NCBI GenBank assembly: GCA_910589415.1
Contig: OU342634.1
Coordinates: 21,201,144-21,265,143, forward strand
Source of the DNA: Malachius bipustulatus
Lineage: Eukaryota; Arthropoda; Insecta; Coleoptera; Melyridae
Direction: 5' to 3'
Length of the DNA: 64,000 bases
A program made the position numbers and the translations under genes. Below are positions 58,056 through 64,000 of the stretch, one piece after another (position 1 is the first letter of the stretch; each line of letters begins with the position of its first letter). The notes below the pieces were generated by a model. It had not been told where the DNA came from and ran no database searches. It worked only from the letters and a program-made list of their open reading frames with translations.

Positions 58056-58302
58056 GTGTTGGAATTTTTAGTTTGGTACCTCCTGGAACCGGCATATTTA
58101 CGGATATCGAGACCAACCATCGATTTCACCGTGTTCCTGGTTTCTACCCCTAACTAGTCAGTACTGATAGAAATGCTGGAATTTGTAATTGGTACCTACT
58201 GGTGCCGTCTTGGTTTCGGGATTACAAATGTAACAAGACCAGCAATCGCCCCCGCCGTGCCCAGTATTGCCCTATACATATACCTGTTGACAGTACTGAT
58301 TA
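58056..58302 (+). repeat. Island repeat R3, about 115-130 bp, two diverged copies
   Basis: Both copies run ggaattt.ta, ttggtacct.ctgg, a cg..ttacg/cgggattac block, gaccaaccat/gaccagcaat, cgccgtg.cc-type text and cagtactgat. The second copy starts near 58178. Confidence 0.6.
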
Positions 58303-58634
58303 TTTTTCTATTGGTTGCAACCTGTTTGTTTTACCTTGCCTCACGAGGCAATGAGTTATTTGATTGGTCATTCGAGTTGTTATATTGTTGCTTTGATCAA
58401 CTGTGGATGTAGAGATTTTACTGAATACCTGGGTTGATTGCACAGGACAATTTTGTCTCTGTTTGAATAGAAGAGCTTCGGAAAAACGATCTCATAATGA
58501 TACTTTGGTTTCTTGACTTTCTTTCTTGGTTTTCCCATACTCGAGATTAATTTAATTTTGAGTTGCTTTGGATTTCTATTTGTGAATTGCAATTCATGAT
58601 CCTAACTTTATTTTGGTTATTGGATTTCCTGATA

Positions 58635-58970
58635 TGTGAGGGCGGTTATTACACCTGACAACCTTGCTTTGGTTTGCGTTACTCTGTTCTACTCTGAGGG
58701 TGCTTTTGCCCTGTTGCGCTCTACGATTTCCACTTTAAGAGTCATGTTCTTGTACTGGTACAACGGAGGTCTCCACCTGGACATCGAGGTGAATGTCTCC
58801 CCCAACGTGGGATAATCGAGTACCTATTATGAATCCTAATCAGTTATTGTAATGGAATTAGTATTTTATAATGTATGTAAGTGGCCGGTGCTACATCTGA
58901 CAACGCTGCCTTGTTCTATCTGGACCTGTTGTAACCGAGGGTGCTCTGCTACACGGTCTTCATTTATGGT
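58635..58970 (+). repeat. Island repeat R4, two diverged copies
   Basis: 58635-58735 and 58873-58970 share acacctgacaac/acatctgacaac, cttg, gagggtgct and tacac/tgttgc-type text. Between them lies ttgtactggtacaacggagg, a short palindrome-containing block. Confidence 0.5.
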
Positions 58971-59172
58971 GCAATACAATAGTGACGGAACTCCTCTCAC
59001 TTTCTAATATCGTATAATTTAAAGGGACATTTATTGCCTACACATCTGCGCTAAATAAAAACTCGGACTCTTCGAAGAATAGGATGATTGAATCATGGGC
59101 CGTTTTGTTTACAGATTATTTATTCCTGACCTGGGTCTATTTTCGCTCCTAGCTCTATCTCGATTTCCTATA

Positions 59173-59273
59173 TGTGAATATGTAATTATTTGTTGAAGTA
59201 TTTCTCTTTCCTGCCTAACTTGTTTTCTTTACGTGAAGTTGTAATTATTTGTCGAAGTATTTCTTTCCTGCCG
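59173..59273 (+). repeat. Island repeat R5, two copies of about 43 bp
   Basis: gtgaatatgtaattatttgt then tgaagtatttctctttcctg, and gtgaagttgtaattatttgt then cgaagtatttctttcctg; period about 58 bp. Confidence 0.82.
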
Positions 59274-59471
59274 GGGTCGTTCTATTTATTGACGTGATTG
59301 CGTAGGTACCTACTGTGGTGCCGCCTAATACCTAGTTGATTATTTTGCCTGATTTAAAATGGAGCCTGCATACGTGGATGTTGCGAATCGGTTTAATTAT
59401 TTGTCGATGCGGATTTTGTTTCAAAGAGAGATCTTCCCTAACTATTTTCTCAATGGATTTTCCCTAATTTG

Positions 59472-59840
59472 TGAAGGAAATTCCTTCGGAATATGCGCTT
59501 TGCCATCTACTAGTGAATTGGTTCGAAGAGAATTTGCCAACTACGAGTATTTAGTTGTTTCAAGAAGCGATGCAAATTTATTGGATTTCCCGGGATAGGT
59601 AAAGGAAATTCGACCGGAGTCCGCTATATAATGCCATCTCTGGATTCGAATTTTATTAGAATTGTGATTAGAAATTGGCGGGAAACGATATTCGCCCTTT
59701 TCGGGTTTTCAACTGGAGTTTTCCAAGGTAGATGAGGGAAATTCGACCGGAGTCCGCTTTAATGCCATCTCTGGATTCGAATTTTCAGGTTTTAGATAAG
59801 GATTAGGTATCCCGGAGTCCACAATATGCCATCTCTGAGT
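59472..59840 (+). repeat. Island repeat R6, four diverged copies
   Basis: Unit ggaaattcgaccggagtccg then ct..atgccatctctggattcg at about 59598 and 59735, a more diverged one at 59474 (ggaaattccttcggaatatg) and a partial one at 59809 (cccggagtccacaatatgcc). Confidence 0.75.
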
Positions 59841-60670
59841 ACCGTATAAAGGGTTAGGAAGTCAGATTCGACCTGCTCGAAAGCTGATCTCAATCTGTCT
59901 GGTTTGCTCTAAGACGTCTGCTTTTATAGAAGCAGCGGTCCGCTTTCTAAACACCACGCAACAATGAACCTTATTGCCACTGCCTCATGTCGTGATTTGT
60001 TTCTTATCATATCTCACCTCTCGTGAGACTTGGCTCTTTGACCTCGCGGCTACTTTACTGAATTGTCCTAAACCTGAACTACCTAAATTTTCCTTCAAAT
60101 CGGCCGACGCGTTCTGCACCTTTCTATTGTGTCTAGCTATTATAATTGCACCGGCTTAACTTTCATTTCGCGTTTTCCCCTACTTGCCATTTAGGGATCG
60201 AGATAATTTTTTGGCTGTTGCCATTTATTAATTCGCTCTATCGATTGGTGTCATTTTCATTATCGTAGATGGTATAACTAACGAGTTACTATTGTCCTTG
60301 CAAAGGCTTATTGTTTGATTCTGATTTCACATTCTTTCACCCGATCTGTTTCTAGGTCAGCCTGTCCTTTCAATAGGCGCGAGGCGCATAAAGACATCTG
60401 GTAATATTTATCTACCCTTGCGGTGGCCGTCTCTTCGATGTTGTTAAAGTGCTGGGACTCCACTAGCTAGAGCGCTTCTATTTTTCTGAATATTTAATGA
60501 GCTGACGGGGATCGTTTACTTGATTTAACGGCGGGTGTTTTGCCTAACAATTTTACCTTTAGGTATTTACGTACCTAATGCTTGCACTATTTGCTTTTTC
60601 GATTTGGGCTGATTTAATGAGGGCGACGGAAATAATTTCCTTATCATCCTACCTAGGTGCGATCCATTTC

Positions 60671-60850
60671 AGGTGATCCCAAAATGGCGGACACGGGTAG
60701 CGCCACAGAATCTATTCTGGATTAAGGATTCTTACTTCATCTACTTTTATCTCCAATGTGGCTCTCTTAAGTAATTATGACCACTTTTGGGGAAAAAAGT
60801 CACAACATTGCACCCTTCTTTGGGAAGAAAAATATTGTAAGAAATCATCA
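60671..60850 (-). mobile_element. One-sided copy of element B
   Basis: caggtgatcccaaaatggcg gives the end of B. The following text (tggattaaggattct, ttaagtaattatgaccac, aaaaagtcacaa) matches the reverse complement of the right half of B (6790-6930). The other half is missing. Confidence 0.78.
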
Positions 60851-63190
60851 AAATTTTCAAGAAAGTTACAGAAATACTAATGTAGTTTGGAATACCGAAA
60901 TTATTATTGTAGTAGTTACCTACATATATTGCGAGTTTAGTTTTATGAATGAAGGAAATTAGACATAATCATCGGGCAGCAGGTCGGTCATGTTAATTCT
61001 TGAATCATCGCTGTTTTTTCTCTATGGACTAGGTTACAGCTGCAATAAAGCTGTATACACACTAATAATACCTAAAATATGTTCTCAGGACATGCAAGTA
61101 ATATTTCTACGGAGGACTTGTATAAAAACTGAAAAATTATCTTGCTTTGACACCCTGTATCTTAAAAACAGTACATTTCCAGAGAAACGTTAATAGAAAA
61201 TTTTTTGTTTATTTTTAACCAGAGAATCTGATTTATTTAATTTTTTTCGCAATATTTAAGATACACCCTTTATATGCAAAGAAATTACGAAGTCGCTAAC
61301 ATAGAGTGCCTAAGGGTTTTGCAAACTTCTTATACTGATTATTTGTTTAAGCTATACGAATAGGTATGTACTTTTCTAATCTTGAATTTATTAAACTCAT
61401 CTGACTAAATTATCATTGAATCGGCATGGATTGAGATTGAAGCCTTCCTTAGTTCGAGATTTATTTATTTTTTTATCAAATTTTGTTTCCTTTTTTTTGA
61501 TACGATCCTGCGATCTTTTATTAGTTTTCAAAAGAGATATTGATATAGAATTTTTCAATTTTAACAAAATTCAATCCCATGATTGACTGAAAATTATATG
61601 AGCTCAAACATGAATACTGCAAGCTATAATACTGCATCTTTGAAGTGATTCTTCACTTGCGATTGAAAGTTACATTTTTGGTCTTAGAAAATAAAAAATT
61701 GAGAACACTCATAAAATATAAGAACACCTTAACGAGGAAAATTTCAGTGTGGAACGTTAGAACTCAATTTTGCATTTATGGAGGTAAATAAGTATAAATT
61801 TAAATTAGGATCAGCTGCTTGATAGAAAACTGCTGTGAAGGCAACTTCAATCAAGCATATAGGTATAATATGTATGGTTTTAGGGTTTAAATTTATCCGA
61901 AACCTCAATTTTTCCATACCGGCAAGGTAGAAACTTTTCTAATGTCCTATATTATGTGGCTTTCAGTGAACATAGCAGTAGAAAAAGTCTTATTTGCTCA
62001 TGCTCTTTTAGCAAAAATTTTAAAAATATTTAAGTACAGATTATCAGTAAAAGTTTTCTCAATTTTACCGGCCTTCTGTTTGTCATGATTACCGAGATGT
62101 CCACATTAAAAAAGGTCCCACTCTCTCAGATTGGGAGATTAATTCTTCAATAAATTATATCTGTAACAGTCCTATTAGAATATATTTTTTTAGAAATTTG
62201 TGTCAACATTCGAGGGCCTACATGATGTATGAGGGCATAATTTTTAAGAAAAATTGACAAGCTTCAGCGGTGGCTACGAGAATAATTTCCAAGCAGTGAC
62301 TTATACCTATCATGTCAATATGGAATGTAACGATAGAATCTATAATAATATAGGTTAAGGAAACATCAAGCTTGCATAGAGATTTGATTTTATGAAACCT
62401 CTGAGCTGAAAGTAAATTTAAAAATACATATATTTTAGGTATATGTATATTGAATTTATTGTATTGTTCATTTTATATTGCATAGAACCAACTTTCAAGA
62501 AGACTAGGAACTGCTCCACTCGTTGCATTTTTAAATGACGCTGTTGAAATATAACTAACCAGAAGAATGTAATTTATTGAATGGACGTCTTAGGTTATTC
62601 TTCTCGATGCGAATCTGTAAAAGAATCAACTACCCAAGATTCATTCAACATTGAAGCCTTGTGGGAACTTGGGAAGCATTAACTTACCTTCTACAAGCCA
62701 ACAGCGGTTGCTACATACTTTACTTCAGTTGGAACCCTTTATAGATTTGCGGTGGCGAGAGATATAGCATCCCAACTCTGCAATACATCACCTCTCCTTC
62801 GACACAACCACGCTTGATTTTTCCAAGTAGATGTTTGTTTTTCAAATCCCTTGTGACTTTACCGAATAAGCTGTTATAATATAAATTCAGGTTTCGTACG
62901 AATAACAAAATTATAATAAAGACATAAATAAAAGTGCTGGCTCCTCTACCAAGAACGAAAAGTAACTTCATACTTCAGTTAGACTAAGAGTGAATAGAAA
63001 AGGTAGACAGTTGTTTAAAAAAAATCATAGAAATCTGGTCGCTAACTCACCAACCTTTTAAATAATACCCACTGTTAGTATACCTACCGGAAAACAGGTC
63101 TTATGCTCACACAAAATAGTAGTTATCACCACTCAAAAGAGTGGAACATTCAGAGTGTAATGACTAATGAGATATCTGATTGCCTTGATG
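60851..63190. other. Spacer, no gene seen
   Basis: Contains a solitary tttgacaccctgtatctt (61146-61163) resembling a foldback right end. The minus-strand 83-codon frame at 62720-62971 is unsupported. Confidence 0.45.
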
Positions 63191-63830
63191 AATAATTGAT
63201 CAGATCTTACCCAGCTGATAAGTCGTTTCATCAGAGTATCTTCGAAGATAAGGCCCAGTTTACCCAAATACGAATCCACGTGGGACGTGGATTTGGTCCT
63301 GAGTAACTTGGCAACGTGGTTTCCGCTAGAGGAGTTGGCCGTGAGTAAATTGACAGAAAAGATTGTGTCGCTGTCGCCCTTTAGGCACCGCTCATCGCTG
63401 TCAAACCTTGGTGTTAGTTAAGATTTCTAATATTATTGAGTTGGAGTGCAAGATTGAAATACGTATCCCAGAATTCCCAGATAGAATTGACTTCTCGGCC
63501 AGGGATTCCGCAACCAGTGATGAAGATTGCTTTCTTCCTAGAAAAACCGGAATTGTGAATCGCGCAAATCTTGAACCAGTACTTGATGATGACGAAAAAC
63601 CTTCTAGGGAATATTATTGACTAACTGTTTGTTTATTTTAACAAATCACAAAAGGCAGTTAAAAATCGACATCTAAGGCATGTGAAAAAGGCATGAGTCT
63701 TGATGCAATTTAGAAAGTGGCTGGTTGGTCCTCGAATTCAAAGGTATTCACCGATTTTTATCAACAGCCAACAATTATTGTTCTCAACAATATGTTTGCA
63801 GAGTCAGTACTATCATTTAGTACATCTGGT
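63190..63830 (+). pseudogene. Second DIRS-type tyrosine recombinase fragment
   Basis: Blocks in different frames but correct order: LTQLISRFIR then RPSLPKYESTWDVDLVL (63190-63300), LTEKIVSLSP, HRCQTLVLVKISNI (63380-63430), TSRPGIPQPV and FFLEKPEL (63490-63560), KGMSLDAI and AGWSSNSKVFTDFY (63690-63761). The last holds the catalytic Tyr at about 63759-63761. The HxxR box region around 63660-63680 is reduced or deleted. At least three frameshifts and several stops. It differs in sequence from the recombinase at 24800-25730, so it is a separate element or lineage. No RT or RNase H was found upstream in the window. Confidence 0.78.
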
Positions 63831-63967
63831 TAAGTACATTTATATTTCGTTATAATTTAGTTTATAATAATACTTGGATCATTCATTGGCTCATTTTTTC
63901 ATTTTACTCTGCATTATTTAAATAAATATTATTTAAATGATGAAGAGAATGGTTGCTCTGAACAGCT

Positions 63968-64000
63968 ACCTTCGTAATCTCGAAGTGCGAGACACGAAGG
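63968..64000 (+). repeat. Hairpin at window edge
   Basis: CCTTCGT, AA, TCTCG, loop AAGTG, CGAGA, C, ACGAAGG. A near-perfect stem about 200 bp past the recombinase fragment, in the position where a DIRS element carries its complementary or terminal repeats. The window ends here, so this cannot be resolved. Confidence 0.6.

Larger units (their letters stand above)
56804..60660 (+). other. GC-richer, T/G-skewed island of local duplications, unrecognised
   Basis: A sharp change in composition from its flanks. It starts at tacagggtgtgtaactaaga and ends just before the element B fragment. It contains at least six different local direct repeats (see separate entries) and no long open frame. The 79-codon frame at 59359-59598 overlaps one of the repeats. 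This could be the noncoding part of a large transposon, a decayed LTR-type element or a long noncoding locus. No terminal repeats or motifs allow a choice. Confidence 0.45.

Noticed and set aside
56804..61159. A single 4.36-kb element with ends tacagggtgt and acaccctgta
   Set aside because: Only about 10 bp match and a fragment of element B lies inside near the right; pairing these ends is not justified.

Overview
The window looks like a gene-poor, AT-rich stretch of an insect genome. No cellular protein gene, tRNA or rRNA gene could be supported. The inference of an insect (perhaps a beetle) rests on a DIRS retrotransposon, an I-like LINE, a Tc1/mariner-group transposon, very many short foldback elements ending in acagggtg/caccctgt, and frequent TAGGTA/TACCTA strings. 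The order cannot be proven from this sequence.

Layout. 1-9.6 kb: spacer, an old dispersed repeat (3.2-3.7 kb) and two foldback elements (5.28-6.28, 6.43-6.93 kb). 10.4-12.4 kb: a nested foldback, then a repeat split by a small MITE. 13.0-13.4 kb: an unexplained GC-rich patch. 14.0-16.5 kb: a 5S-rRNA-like SINE and a decayed DDE transposon whose transposase appears to carry three short introns. 17.3-19.8 kb: three more palindromic elements. 21.3-26.3 kb: a degenerate DIRS element with inverted terminal repeats, internal complementary region, gag, RT, RNase H, methyltransferase-like and tyrosine recombinase remnants, interrupted by a SINE. 27.7-28.6 kb: a foldback containing a smaller foldback. 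29.1-32.3 kb: a 5'-truncated LINE with a second LINE fragment nested in it. 33.2-39.5 kb: MITEs, a second copy of the old repeat, another 5S-like SINE and two adjacent foldbacks. 39.5-41.2 kb: a 750-bp direct repeat whose copies differ by a clean 50-bp inversion. 43.7-54.8 kb: hairpins, including a nearly perfect one at 48.25-48.63 kb, and more foldbacks. 56.8-60.66 kb: a GC-richer, T/G-skewed island built of local duplications, not recognised. 63.2-63.8 kb: a second DIRS recombinase fragment.

The autonomous-type elements (DIRS, LINE, DDE transposon) are all inactivated by stops, frameshifts or deletions. The foldbacks show a modular pattern: the same core with different ends, the same ends with a different core, and elements inserted in one another. 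The best candidates for something undescribed are this modular foldback family, the 56.8-60.66 kb island, the inverted cassette at 40 kb and the young hairpin at 48.4 kb.
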